NCBI GenBank assembly: GCA_050010255.1
Contig: JBEKLJ010000076.1
Span: 1 to 19,028 of the forward strand
Direction of reading: 5' to 3'
Length of the DNA stretch: 19,028 bases
Source of the DNA: JBEKLJ01 sp050010255
GTDB taxonomy: Bacteria; Acidobacteriota; Terriglobia; Bryobacterales; Bryobacteraceae
Below the pieces are notes generated by a model. The model did not search any database. It had not been told where the DNA came from and was given only the letters and a program-made list of their open reading frames with translations. Made by a program: the position numbers and the translations under genes. This document shows, one piece after another, positions 6,876 through 14,585 of this stretch (the first letter of the stretch is position 1; every line of letters starts with the position of its first letter).

Positions 6876-9800
6876 TCAAAACGTCCATTTCAAAGCAGCC
6901 TGGATTTGCCGCGAGGTAGTGGTGGTGGCCGTGATGCGGCCCGCCGTCGCCACTCGCTGGGAGTTGCTGTCGAACAGCGCCAGTCCGCTGGGGACCTGGA
7001 AGTTCGGATGATTGGCGACGTTGAAGAACTCCAGGCGCAGTCCCAAGGAGTGCCGCTCGGTCTGCCACAGATCCCTGTGCAGCGCCGCATCGAGTTCTAC
7101 GAGCCCCGGCCCCGTCAGTGTGTTGCGCCCCAGGTTTCCATAGAACCCCGCTGCCGGCAGCCCAAAGGCAAGGGGATTGAAGTACCTCTGCGGATCACCC
7201 AGAATCACATCCCCAGAAGACACGCCGGCAAAGTCCGGCCGCTGTCCGAGGTCGTTGACGCCTCCCCGCAGCCGGGCGCGATCGAACCCTACTGTCGGGG
7301 CGAAGGGGAAGCCCGAGTGCGCTTGCATGAGGCCGTAAACCGCCCACCCGCCGAGTACCCTTCTCGGTGTGCTTCGATCCCACCGTGGCATTTGGTAGGA
7401 GAAGTTGGCCGACAGCGAGTGACGCAGGTCGAAATCCGATAGTCCTCGATTCAGTCTGTAGTTGAAAATCGTTGGCATCAGGTTGCTGTTGACAAAGTCG
7501 CTCCAGATCGAATTGGAAGTATCGTCGATGGACTTTGCCCAGGCATAATTGACTTGCAGGTGAATCCCGTGGCGCCATGTTCGCTCCATTCCGGCTAGCA
7601 GACCGTGGTAGAAGGAGTTGAATTGTGTGCGCCGCATCCCGATCTGGTCGAACGCCGGGTTCAGCCGGGGCGCGTTCGCCGGGAAGAATATCTGGCCATC
7701 GGGCGACATCGAGGGCGCGGTGGGGTTGATATTGCCGATTTGACCGCCCAAATGCAGGCCACGCGATCCTGAATACCCGATCCGCACAACGCTATCCGGG
7801 TTCAGTTGGCGTTCGAGCAGGAACTGGAACTGGGCGACATAGGGCTGGTTCTCATAGAAGTCCATTGTGTCCAGGGATTTCTGCGGAGTGCCCTTGGCGG
7901 CGGCCGCTACTAGGTCAGGAAATGAAGGGCTGACCGGCATCACTCGAATGTAGAATGGCGGCATGCGGTTGCCAACAATCACGAGTTGGGGGATTCCAAG
8001 CTGATCGAAGAAGATGCCCCCGCCGGCGCGCAGAACAGTCTTGCCCGAACCCCACGGATCCCAGGCGATGGCCGCCCGCGGTGCAAAATTCTTCCGCGAA
8101 GGGTTCTGGAACAGTGGCCCTCCCACGGTCACGGCCGTGTCCCGCAACGGGTCCGGCAGCGTGGCGATCTTGCCGTTGACCTCCCTAGGCACGGAGTTGG
8201 TTTCGTACCGCACGCCGACAGTGAGGCCCACCCGCCGGGTTGGCCGAAACTCCCCCTGGACGAACACGAAGTACTGATTCTCGCGCCAGCCTCTGGCGGT
8301 GTCGGACCCGGGCAACATCAGATCTCCACTCTGCGGCCGGGCCTGGAGAAAATCCGAGACCGAATAGAACACGTAGTTGCCCACGGCGCTGAGATCCGCG
8401 ACCTGGTTGAACTGAACGCGATCATAGCCAGCCCCCCAACGGAGAGCGTTAGCGCCGCGAATGTAGACGCCGTCGTAACTGAACTGGAAATCGTTGGTTA
8501 CGAACCTCCGTGGCTGCAATCGTGCGTTGTATCCTCCCAGATCCGTGAGCCCGGTGACCTGAATCGTGCCCAGTTGTTGCCCTTTCACGAAGGACAGAGA
8601 TGCCGGGATATCCGGCCGAACGGGGACGATCTGTGTGCTCCAGTCCCGGCTGAACCCGGCACGAAAACTGTGAATCGTGCGCGCAGATTGAACATAGTGA
8701 GTCTCCGTGTGAACGAACTGATAGCGCGAGTCCAGGATGAAGTTCCAAATGCGAAAAGGATCGAGCTTGGCACTATGCGCGTCGTCAACCGAATAGCGGG
8801 CGGACGCGCGAAGCCTCCCGGAGAAAATGGCATCCACTTTGCCGACCCAGTAGTCCTCGCGTGTGTGCGTGGCCTGGTCCGTTATGTATTCCGCGATCCC
8901 GCTGCCCAGATCGCGGCCGTTCGGCAGAGGGTAAAGGCTAAGGTACGGCTGAACCTGGGGCGCCACAGGAGACAGTTGGCCTTCGCGCGCGGCGGCGCTG
9001 AGCGTCGTCGCGTTCACGGTCACACTGGAAGCTTCCCGAACCCCTTCGTAGTTGGCGAAAAAGAACAGCTCGTTTCGCCGCAAGGGGCCGCCCAGCAGGC
9101 CGCCGAACTGGTTCCTTCGTAGAGGAGGGGTTTTCTGGCCGGCCGGATCGAAGAAGTTCTTGGCGTCCAGTGCGCTGTTGCGCAGGTACTCATACAGGCC
9201 ACCGTGCAGTTGGTTGGACCCCGACCTGGAAACGGCGGTAAACACCGTACCGGCGGTCCGGCCGAATTCCGCGCTGAACGGACTGGCAACCACGCGCAGT
9301 TCCTCGATGCCTTCCAGTCCCAAAAGCCGCCCCGCCGCGCTGGCCGGCGCTGAGTTGCTCCAGTCGTTAATGTAAATCCCGTCCAGGCGAAAACTATTCT
9401 GGTTGGGACGCGAGCCATGAATCGACACGTGGATGCCCGTGCCCACGGTTAGGGTCTGAATGGCGGTCGCGGGAATGGTGGCGCCCGGCTCCTGCGCGGA
9501 GAGATCGAACATGTCGCGGCCGTTGAGAGGAAGCTCATCCAGCTTCTGCCGCTCCACCGAGCCGCCCCAATCCCCGGTACTGACACTCACCAGCGGGGTC
9601 TCGGCAGTGACCGTCACGCTGCCGCGAGCCTCGCCCAGCATCAGGTGGAAATCCACGCGCACCTCGCGCCCAGCGGCCAACTCAAGCCCCTGGCGGATCT
9701 CTCCTCGAAAGCCCGCGTGAGAGACCGTGACCGTATAGACCCCCGGCGCGAGGCCCGGCGCCAGGTACCAGCCTCTGGCGTCGGTGCTCAGTTGCCGCTC

Positions 9801-9956
9801 GGCATTAGTCGCAGTCTCGAGCACGCTCAATGAAGCGCCGGGTACTGCCGCGCCGGACGGGTCGTACACCACACCCTGGATGCCGCCTGTGGTCTGGCCG
9901 TGAATAAAGGTCGCAGCCGATAGGAACAGCAGAGCCAGCGCCGTGCGCCTAAGCAT
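6876..9956 (-). CDS. TonB-dependent receptor, Oar-like, with carboxypeptidase-regulatory domain
   Basis: This is a large outer-membrane transporter of the kind expanded in Acidobacteria. From the ATG at 9956 it has 1026 residues, beginning with a signal peptide (MLRRTALALLFLSAATFIHG). A carboxypeptidase-regulatory-like domain covers about residues 22-105 (GGIQGVVYDPSGAAVPGAS). The plug follows at about 115-225 with the typical LDELPLNGRDMFDLS and FRLDGIYINDW segments. The remainder is a beta-barrel rich in aromatic and Asp/Asn strands, ending in KWTF; a terminal Phe is the usual BAM-recognition signal. The frame is open upstream to 10016, but that extension would precede the signal peptide. 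The start codon lies inside the last codons of the solute-binding protein gene (8-base overlap), so the two are translationally coupled. The ligand is unknown. Confidence 0.94.
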   Translation of the reverse strand: MLRRTALALLFLSAATFIHGQTTGGIQGVVYDPSGAAVPGASLSVLETATNAERQLSTDARGWYLAPGLAPGVYTVTVSHAGFRGEIRQGLELAAGREVRVDFHLMLGEARGSVTVTAETPLVSVSTGDWGGSVERQKLDELPLNGRDMFDLSAQEPGATIPATAIQTLTVGTGIHVSIHGSRPNQNSFRLDGIYINDWSNSAPASAAGRLLGLEGIEELRVVASPFSAEFGRTAGTVFTAVSRSGSNQLHGGLYEYLRNSALDAKNFFDPAGQKTPPLRRNQFGGLLGGPLRRNELFFFANYEGVREASSVTVNATTLSAAAREGQLSPVAPQVQPYLSLYPLPNGRDLGSGIAEYITDQATHTREDYWVGKVDAIFSGRLRASARYSVDDAHSAKLDPFRIWNFILDSRYQFVHTETHYVQSARTIHSFRAGFSRDWSTQIVPVRPDIPASLSFVKGQQLGTIQVTGLTDLGGYNARLQPRRFVTNDFQFSYDGVYIRGANALRWGAGYDRVQFNQVADLSAVGNYVFYSVSDFLQARPQSGDLMLPGSDTARGWRENQYFVFVQGEFRPTRRVGLTVGVRYETNSVPREVNGKIATLPDPLRDTAVTVGGPLFQNPSRKNFAPRAAIAWDPWGSGKTVLRAGGGIFFDQLGIPQLVIVGNRMPPFYIRVMPVSPSFPDLVAAAAKGTPQKSLDTMDFYENQPYVAQFQFLLERQLNPDSVVRIGYSGSRGLHLGGQIGNINPTAPSMSPDGQIFFPANAPRLNPAFDQIGMRRTQFNSFYHGLLAGMERTWRHGIHLQVNYAWAKSIDDTSNSIWSDFVNSNLMPTIFNYRLNRGLSDFDLRHSLSANFSYQMPRWDRSTPRRVLGGWAVYGLMQAHSGFPFAPTVGFDRARLRGGVNDLGQRPDFAGVSSGDVILGDPQRYFNPLAFGLPAAGFYGNLGRNTLTGPGLVELDAALHRDLWQTERHSLGLRLEFFNVANHPNFQVPSGLALFDSNSQRVATAGRITATTTTSRQIQAALKWTF

Positions 9957-10959
9957 TTCGATAATCCCGAGGAAGAAACCGCCGGTAAGCCTCGTCCAGA
10001 AACCGCGTGTCCACAAGTTGAGATACTCTCACGGCCTCAGGGCAGTATCCCTTTCGGACGGCCCAGTCCCTGTAACGCTGCAGGCTCTGCATATCGATGC
10101 TGCCGTCCGCGGTGACGGTGTTCCGGTGGGCTTCACGGGCTCGCTTCGGGTCCAAGCCATTGGCCCGCGCGTATTCGTCCAGGAACCGGGGCGTCCGCCC
10201 CCGCATGAATTCCCGGCTCCCACGCAAGTAGGCCGCCAGGAACCGCGCGCCGACTTCCAGTGCCCCGTCGAGCAGGCGCTCGCCGAAGATCACGTGCGAG
10301 AATTGCGAGTTCGGAAGCACGTCGGCCAGCCGGATGCCCAACAAGATATCGGGCGACAAAGCATCGAAGCTCCTGTCCGCGAATGAGCCTCCGAGCATGG
10401 CATCGATCTTTCCCGCAAGCAGCGCGGCAACCGACTCGGAGTGGCCCAGCATTACGATTTGCACGTCAGACTGACTCAGCTCGGCGCGCTCCAGGATGGC
10501 ATCCAGCCAGAACTCCGCGATCATGGCTCTCCCGGGGATCGCAATTCTTTTTCCCGCCAACTCCTTCAGGACCTTCAGCCCCCGCGGAAAGGCTGCGCGC
10601 CGTCCGTAGAGAGCGTTGTCGCTGTAAGCCGGCGAGATGATTTCCCGGCCGGCGACGATCCTCGCGCGTGCGCCCCGGCCGGCGGCGTTGATGAATGCGG
10701 GGCTAAGAGCCGCGAATGAGACATCCAATTTGCCACCCGCCAATAGCGGGATCGCTTGCTGTGCGCCAGGGAGCTGTTGGACCTGCACGTCCAGCCCAGC
10801 ATCGGAAAAATAGCCGAGCTCCCGCGCCAGATAGAACCCGCTCATGGACAGATAGGGAAGCGCGCCGACGAGCACGCTGCGAAGTTGTGGAGCGCCTTTG
10901 CGAGAACAGCCTTCCGTGGCCATGCCCGCGAGCGCTGTGAAGAAGTGTCTACGCTTCAT
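9949..10959 (-). CDS. NMT1/SsuA-like periplasmic solute-binding protein with twin-arginine signal
   Basis: This is a 336-residue type II periplasmic binding protein of the NMT1/THI5/SsuA group, whose members bind sulfonates, nitrate, pyrimidine precursors and aromatic acids for ABC import. The N-terminus KRRHFFTALAG is twin-arginine-like, and Cys18 in TEGCSRKG could be lipidated, although Thr-Glu before Gly-Cys is a poor lipobox. The mature part opens with SMSGFYLARELGYFSDAGLDVQV, the family hallmark. LLAGGKLDVSFAALSPAFINA and LKELAGKRIAIPG follow. The start overlaps the upstream adenylate-forming gene by 11 bases and the end overlaps the TonB receptor by 8 bases. No permease or ATPase gene is in the window, so either these lie elsewhere or the protein hands its ligand to a different system. 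The ligand is not predictable from sequence alone. Confidence 0.9.
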   Translation of the reverse strand: MKRRHFFTALAGMATEGCSRKGAPQLRSVLVGALPYLSMSGFYLARELGYFSDAGLDVQVQQLPGAQQAIPLLAGGKLDVSFAALSPAFINAAGRGARARIVAGREIISPAYSDNALYGRRAAFPRGLKVLKELAGKRIAIPGRAMIAEFWLDAILERAELSQSDVQIVMLGHSESVAALLAGKIDAMLGGSFADRSFDALSPDILLGIRLADVLPNSQFSHVIFGERLLDGALEVGARFLAAYLRGSREFMRGRTPRFLDEYARANGLDPKRAREAHRNTVTADGSIDMQSLQRYRDWAVRKGYCPEAVRVSQLVDTRFLDEAYRRFLPRDYRNA

Positions 10960-12538
10960 CTGATTTCGGCTCGCTGCTGCCCAACAGGTGCAGCGCGTGT
11001 ACTTTGCCGTTCGGCGTCGTTAAGGGCTGGGCGATGACCGTCTCCACCGCCTCTGCGTGTCGCCAGACACGGGCCGCCAGCGCGCCTCCATGATGTTTGC
11101 GGATTTCCTTCAGGAAGTACTCGCTGATCTTGTCGCTGGAAGTCACTCCGGTGCGCGGGCTCACGCGCAGCACCAGCCGGGTCTGGCGGCCCGCTTCTTG
11201 CTCCACCAATTGGTAGTCTCCGGGACCGCCTCCGAAACGCTCCGGCAACACCTCTTCGAGGATGCGCAGCATGTCCGTGCCCATCAGGGTCATCCCCTGT
11301 CCGGTCAGCTTGCCGAAACTCCGGATGCCGCGGATCTGTTCGGTAAACCCGGCCGCGGAGAAGGTGCAGTCGCACCGCGCAGGCTCGATCACGCCGCTGT
11401 CGTCCAGTTCCGCGTTGATCAGGACGCGGGGGGCGAACGGCAAAAGGGTGGTGAACAGCAACGAATTGACCTCGACCTCCGCTAGCGGCGCCATTCTGCG
11501 GTAGCTTATGGCAGCCATCGAGTCACGGAGCAGATGGACCGAGTCCCCGGTCGTCATCTTGCCGCAACTCATGCCGATTGGCCCTGCCTCGTGAGCCCAG
11601 TAGTTGATGGAGGCCTCGCCTCCGGCGGCTTCGATCAGCCGGCGTTTGGCGTATGTCAGGGCTTCGCCGCCCATGTTAAAAAAAGTGCCACTGATGTCCA
11701 GACCCTTCTCGATGGCGGCGGTGGCAACCCGAGTCGCCGGGCTGACGAAGCCTCCGAGCACACAAGCAACCCCTTCGGCACGGCGCCTCGCAATCAACTG
11801 GGCCACCGGGGCGAAGTCGTTCGGTGGAAGGGGCGTTGGAAACGGCACCCTTGTCCCCATCAAATTGGCCAACAGCACCATCGCGCCAGTGACTACTCTG
11901 TAGTGCCCTGAATCGCCCCACGTCCCGCTTGCCGTGAACCAGCACTCCGCCGGGCGTCCCGAACGCGCTGCATGGAGTGTGGTCATAAGGCCGACGACGG
12001 ATGGCAGTATGGGCCGCAACTCGATCTGAGCGCGCCCGGCAAGCCGGCACTCATGCCTTTTCAGAATCCCATAGGCCTCGCAGTGGATCTGGTGTGCCGT
12101 GCTCCGCCGGGTGCGAGTCCCCTGGCTGCGGCTGCCGCTGCTCGCCGACTCCATCAGCCCCTGTGCCAGAGGGTTCAAGAAGCTGTTGTCGTTGCTGGGG
12201 ATGTGCCGCCCCGAGCGCACAATGGCCTGCTTCCCCTTCAGTTCATCATGAGCCAGATACACTCCCTGGCGATGGAGGGAGGCGAGTGTGGTCTCCAGAC
12301 CTTCGCGTCTCACCGCGTCCGCCAATCCCTGGTAGTCGCAGCCCGCCAGCCGAAACATCTCGTGATAAGGATGGTCGGATCGAGAAAAGACGACCCGGCG
12401 GACGGTATCTAGGAAGATCTCTTCCCGGTTCTGCAACTGCTGGCGAATGAGAGCGCCCGCATCGTGCGGGGACGGCGTGCGCAAATAGTGGTAAAGCCCC
12501 CGCGCCATGGCGGTGTAGTAACTGGCTTCACGCAGCAT
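10949..12538 (-). CDS. PaaK/LuxE-like adenylate-forming enzyme
   Basis: This 529-residue protein (start chosen at 12538) resembles the phenylacetate-CoA ligase/LuxE branch of adenylate-forming enzymes, which activate carboxylic acids with ATP as acyl-AMP and pass them to CoA or a protein thiol. The phosphate-binding loop is SASSGSRSQGTRT (131-143). The adenine motif is INYWAHEAGPIG (311-322), with Glu317 as the usual motif Glu. The hinge/C-terminal lid begins at GKLTGQGMTLMGTDMLRILEEVLPE, analogous to the ligase segment before the mobile domain. Cys325 and the CDC at 389-391 are possible metal ligands. The open frame runs upstream to 13327, but those residues lie opposite another gene and look meaningless. 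An ATG at 12508 is an alternative start. It is first in a coupled operon with the binding protein and TonB receptor. The exact acid is unknown. Confidence 0.78.
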   Translation of the reverse strand: MLREASYYTAMARGLYHYLRTPSPHDAGALIRQQLQNREEIFLDTVRRVVFSRSDHPYHEMFRLAGCDYQGLADAVRREGLETTLASLHRQGVYLAHDELKGKQAIVRSGRHIPSNDNSFLNPLAQGLMESASSGSRSQGTRTRRSTAHQIHCEAYGILKRHECRLAGRAQIELRPILPSVVGLMTTLHAARSGRPAECWFTASGTWGDSGHYRVVTGAMVLLANLMGTRVPFPTPLPPNDFAPVAQLIARRRAEGVACVLGGFVSPATRVATAAIEKGLDISGTFFNMGGEALTYAKRRLIEAAGGEASINYWAHEAGPIGMSCGKMTTGDSVHLLRDSMAAISYRRMAPLAEVEVNSLLFTTLLPFAPRVLINAELDDSGVIEPARCDCTFSAAGFTEQIRGIRSFGKLTGQGMTLMGTDMLRILEEVLPERFGGGPGDYQLVEQEAGRQTRLVLRVSPRTGVTSSDKISEYFLKEIRKHHGGALAARVWRHAEAVETVIAQPLTTPNGKVHALHLLGSSEPKSDEA

Positions 12539-12687
12539 ATGGAGTTGACCAGGATTTCCGATTTGGCCTGCTGGGCACCACCGATTGTACCCCAGCCGCC
12601 TCCGTTGGGGCCGTTTTCTGTCCTTTCCATTGTAAGGATATGCCGCCAGGAGTCCCGAGATCGAAATCCCGGCTGAGTCCTTGAACA

Positions 12688-12703
12688 GGCGCCCAGGGGC
12701 GCC
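12688..12703. repeat. GGCGCC hairpin in the divergent promoter region
   Basis: Two GGCGCC arms (12688-12693 and 12698-12703) are separated by CAGG and could form a six-pair hairpin. It lies in the roughly 200-base gap between the divergent adenylate-forming operon and the secreted-protein gene. No T run follows, so attenuation or regulator binding is only a possibility. Confidence 0.3.
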
Positions 12704-12742
12704 TTGCGGCCCGAGGTTTCGTTCAGTGCCTTTACTACTACA

Positions 12743-13435
12743 ATGGTGCGAGGCATGCGAGCTCAGTATGCGAAGCTGGCAGGGCGCGTGGTCCCGGTTT
12801 GCTGTGCGGTGATGTTCTTGGGCGGCGGGTTGGGCCGCGCCCAGCCGCGACGACAGAGAAGCCGTTCGATATTTGAGACTCAGTATTCCTGTCTGGCCAA
12901 GGGACCTGAAGGCAGCCTTCAGCCGGGAGATCTGACGGTGATGGAGTTCACCATCGGAGCCTCCACCATTCGAGATGTGCAGAAGCGCTTCCCAGGCGCT
13001 CAGCCTGTGAGGCTGGCGTACGAAGAGGAAGCCGAACGAGGCATTTGCATCAAGAACCCGCAAGGGATGGCGGTCGTATTTGCCACGAGTGTAATGGGGG
13101 CGCCCGACACTCTGGTTGCGATCTACCTTGCACCGGCCCGTCTCGCCGAAGGCCCCAACGTGGCCTGCCAGACCGTCGGACTTCCCGCGGCGGCTTTTTC
13201 CTCGCAAACCGGTATCCGAGTTGGGATGAGGGCAGCCGCACTGAGCGACTCTCTTCGTGCGAGAGTGCCAGCCAATGGTGGATTCTGCGCCGCTTACGAG
13301 ATCACCAGCAGCCGAGGCCCACTGCAAATCAGCAAGAGTGAAGGAAACGAGAGCGTGAACTTCACCGGTGCGGAAGGCCGCAGCAGTGCTGGCAAGCTCG
13401 AATGGGTCAAGCTATTCGGCATTGCCTCAGATTGA
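12743..13435 (+). CDS. Secreted protein of unknown function
   Basis: I do not recognise this protein. From the ATG at 12743 it has 230 residues; ATGs at 12704 and 12755 are alternatives, and no ribosome site decides between them. An N-terminal basic stretch followed by LAGRVVPVCCAVMFLGGGLG is a likely export signal with cleavage near GRAQ. The mature part has a Cys near its start (TQYSC), a segment TIGASTIRDVQKRFPGAQPVRL, and further cysteines in RGICIKN, ACQTVGLP and GFCAAYE. These are spaced so that two disulfides could form. The composition is mixed and non-repetitive, as expected of a real folded domain. It is transcribed divergently from the adenylate-forming operon across about 200 bases and may share its regulation. 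It stops with TGA at 13433-13435. Confidence 0.65.
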   Translation: MVRGMRAQYAKLAGRVVPVCCAVMFLGGGLGRAQPRRQRSRSIFETQYSCLAKGPEGSLQPGDLTVMEFTIGASTIRDVQKRFPGAQPVRLAYEEEAERGICIKNPQGMAVVFATSVMGAPDTLVAIYLAPARLAEGPNVACQTVGLPAAAFSSQTGIRVGMRAAALSDSLRARVPANGGFCAAYEITSSRGPLQISKSEGNESVNFTGAEGRSSAGKLEWVKLFGIASD

Positions 13436-13723
13436 CCGGAAGCCGGGCATCGCGAATAGACGTAAGCGATCGCTACGATCTTGCCGAACAGCGCTGGTCT
13501 CCGCCGCCGAAGTGTTCGATTCATCCTTGGCGACGTTCAAAGACGCGGACCTTACCGGAATGGCCGTGCGTGCGTATCACTCGGCCGTATCCGTCAGACC
13601 AACGTATCCGTCAGCCTCGGTGAATACCCAGAACCCGCCATTGATGATCACCTGAAAACCGGCCGACGATAGACCGTCACCCAGGACGTTGACTGTGACG
13701 CGAGGGCGGTACCCTCCGTCGAT
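13436..13723. other. Probable IS21-family left end and flanking decayed DNA
   Basis: No intact gene is visible. The part from about 13586 to 13723 precedes the istA relic at the distance expected for an IS21 left end. It carries a 12-base direct repeat (CGTATCCGTCAG at 13586-13597 and 13603-13614) and the stretch CACCTGAAAACCGGCC, a type of sequence I associate with the ends of such elements. TTGACT at 13689-13694, with TACCCT 15 bases further on, could be a weak istA promoter. The exact IS boundary cannot be placed by eye. The part 13436-13585 shows nothing recognisable. Confidence 0.45.
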
Positions 13724-13837
13724 GTGAGCAACGTCTTGAGCGAAGAAGAGAAACAGCAAATCATAGCCCTGGGGCGGTTGGGGTGGTCGCTGCGGCGGAT
13801 CCAGGGAACCACCGGTGTTCGTCGCGAAACGGCGGCC
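13724..13837 (+). pseudogene. istA: Truncated IS21-family transposase (N-terminal helix-turn-helix of IstA)
   Basis: Reading from the GTG at 13724 (or TTG at 13736) gives LSEEEKQQIIALGRLGWS followed by LRRIQGTTGVRRETAA. This is the characteristic N-terminal helix-turn-helix of IS21-family IstA transposases. Similarity stops abruptly at about 13834-13837, where the sequence passes into a glycosyltransferase gene in another frame. The DDE catalytic domain and istB are absent, so the element is dead. The junction bases could belong to either partner, consistent with a deletion or end-joining event after insertion, although an assembly artefact is also possible. Confidence 0.8.
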
Positions 13838-14409
13838 GGACCACCAACCTCTACACCAGAAACCTCCCCGCCCAGGCCACGCACCTTCTGATGGACTACC
13901 TGTACGAGAACTACAGCCCCACCCAGAGGGCTGGAGCGTTCTTCCCCACGCACAACCTGAGCGTGCCCAGGGATGAATTCCTGGCACTGGGCGGGTTCGA
14001 CGAGCAGTTGCGCTTCGGGGAGGACCGCGAGTTCTGCTACCGCTGGCATTCGCGCGGCGGTCTTTTCGTGTACGCGCCGCGAGCGACCGTGCAGCATGCG
14101 CGCCGTCTCAGCCTGCGCGAATTCATTCACCTCCATTACCTGTATGGCGGGGGCACCGCTGCTTTCCGCAGGGCGTGTAAGCGGAAGGGGATGAAGTCAG
14201 TGGACCTCAGCTCCCCCTCGTGGTACCTGCACCTGCGGCTGTACGGGATGAAGAGAGAACCAGGCTGGCGGGGTGTCGCGCTGAGTCTGCTGCTAGCGGG
14301 CAGCCAGGCCGCGAACCTGGCAGGCCTGATCCGCGGGGCGCTGGCTGGCTCTGTTGGATGCAGAGCTCCGCTCCAGCCGGCCCCGACACGCAAGTCCTCC
14401 TTACCTTAG
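13828..14409 (+). pseudogene. Family 2 glycosyltransferase, 3' fragment fused to IS relic
   Basis: The frame encodes the C-terminal half of a GT-A type family 2 glycosyltransferase, starting in the middle of the fold. NGGRTTNLYTRN matches the usual GGRT region, and a DYLYENY segment follows. Next come FFPTHNLSVPRDEFLALGGFDEQL, the acidic catalytic motif FGEDREFCYRW, and VQHARRLSLREFIHLHYLYGGG. The nucleotide-binding N-terminal half with its Asp-x-Asp motif is missing, replaced by the istA start. The open frame can be read back to a GTG at 13783, but those residues come from the transposase DNA in a different frame. The fragment ends at TAG 14407-14409 with a low-complexity tail. It is almost certainly non-functional. 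Confidence 0.82.
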
Positions 14410-14517
14410 GAATGCCGGAAGTGGTCCCCGCTTGCGCCCCTCCAGTAGTTCCTTTTCACTTCGCCCTTGGCGCCACTAATATAAGCTAGTCTTATTTTGT
14501 GGGGATAGAAGTTTTGC

Positions 14518-14545
14518 TTGACTAATACTGAAAACCTGCTATATT
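14518..14545 (+). promoter_or_regulatory. Strong sigma-70-type promoter of the FlpD-MetF-glutamate synthase operon
   Basis: TTGACT (14518-14523) and TATATT (14540-14545) are separated by 16 bases. The surrounding 80 bases are conspicuously AT-rich compared with the rest of the window. Transcription would start near 14552, giving a leader of about 25-35 bases before the first gene. It is the only near-consensus promoter I could pick out by eye. Confidence 0.72.
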
Positions 14546-14563
14546 GGGTTTTCCCTCCACGTC

Positions 14564-14567
14564 GAGG
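14564..14567 (+). promoter_or_regulatory. Ribosome-binding-like GAGG facing a 17-codon frame
   Basis: GAGG is placed eight bases before an ATG at 14576. That ATG opens MSQYAAPKLQVYLHGDR and then meets TGA at 14627-14629. The FlpD-like frame begins ten bases later at 14586 in a different phase with no site of its own. Confidence 0.5.
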
Positions 14568-14585
14568 TTCCCCTTATGAGCCAAT

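Noticed and set aside
7986..9122. 378-codon plus-strand open frame inside the TonB receptor
   Set aside because: It is antisense to a clear receptor barrel, Arg/Pro-rich, and has no recognisable motif.
12539..13327. N-terminal extension of the adenylate-forming gene to 13327
   Set aside because: The extra 263 codons have no domain similarity and run opposite the secreted protein, which has a credible signal peptide and composition.
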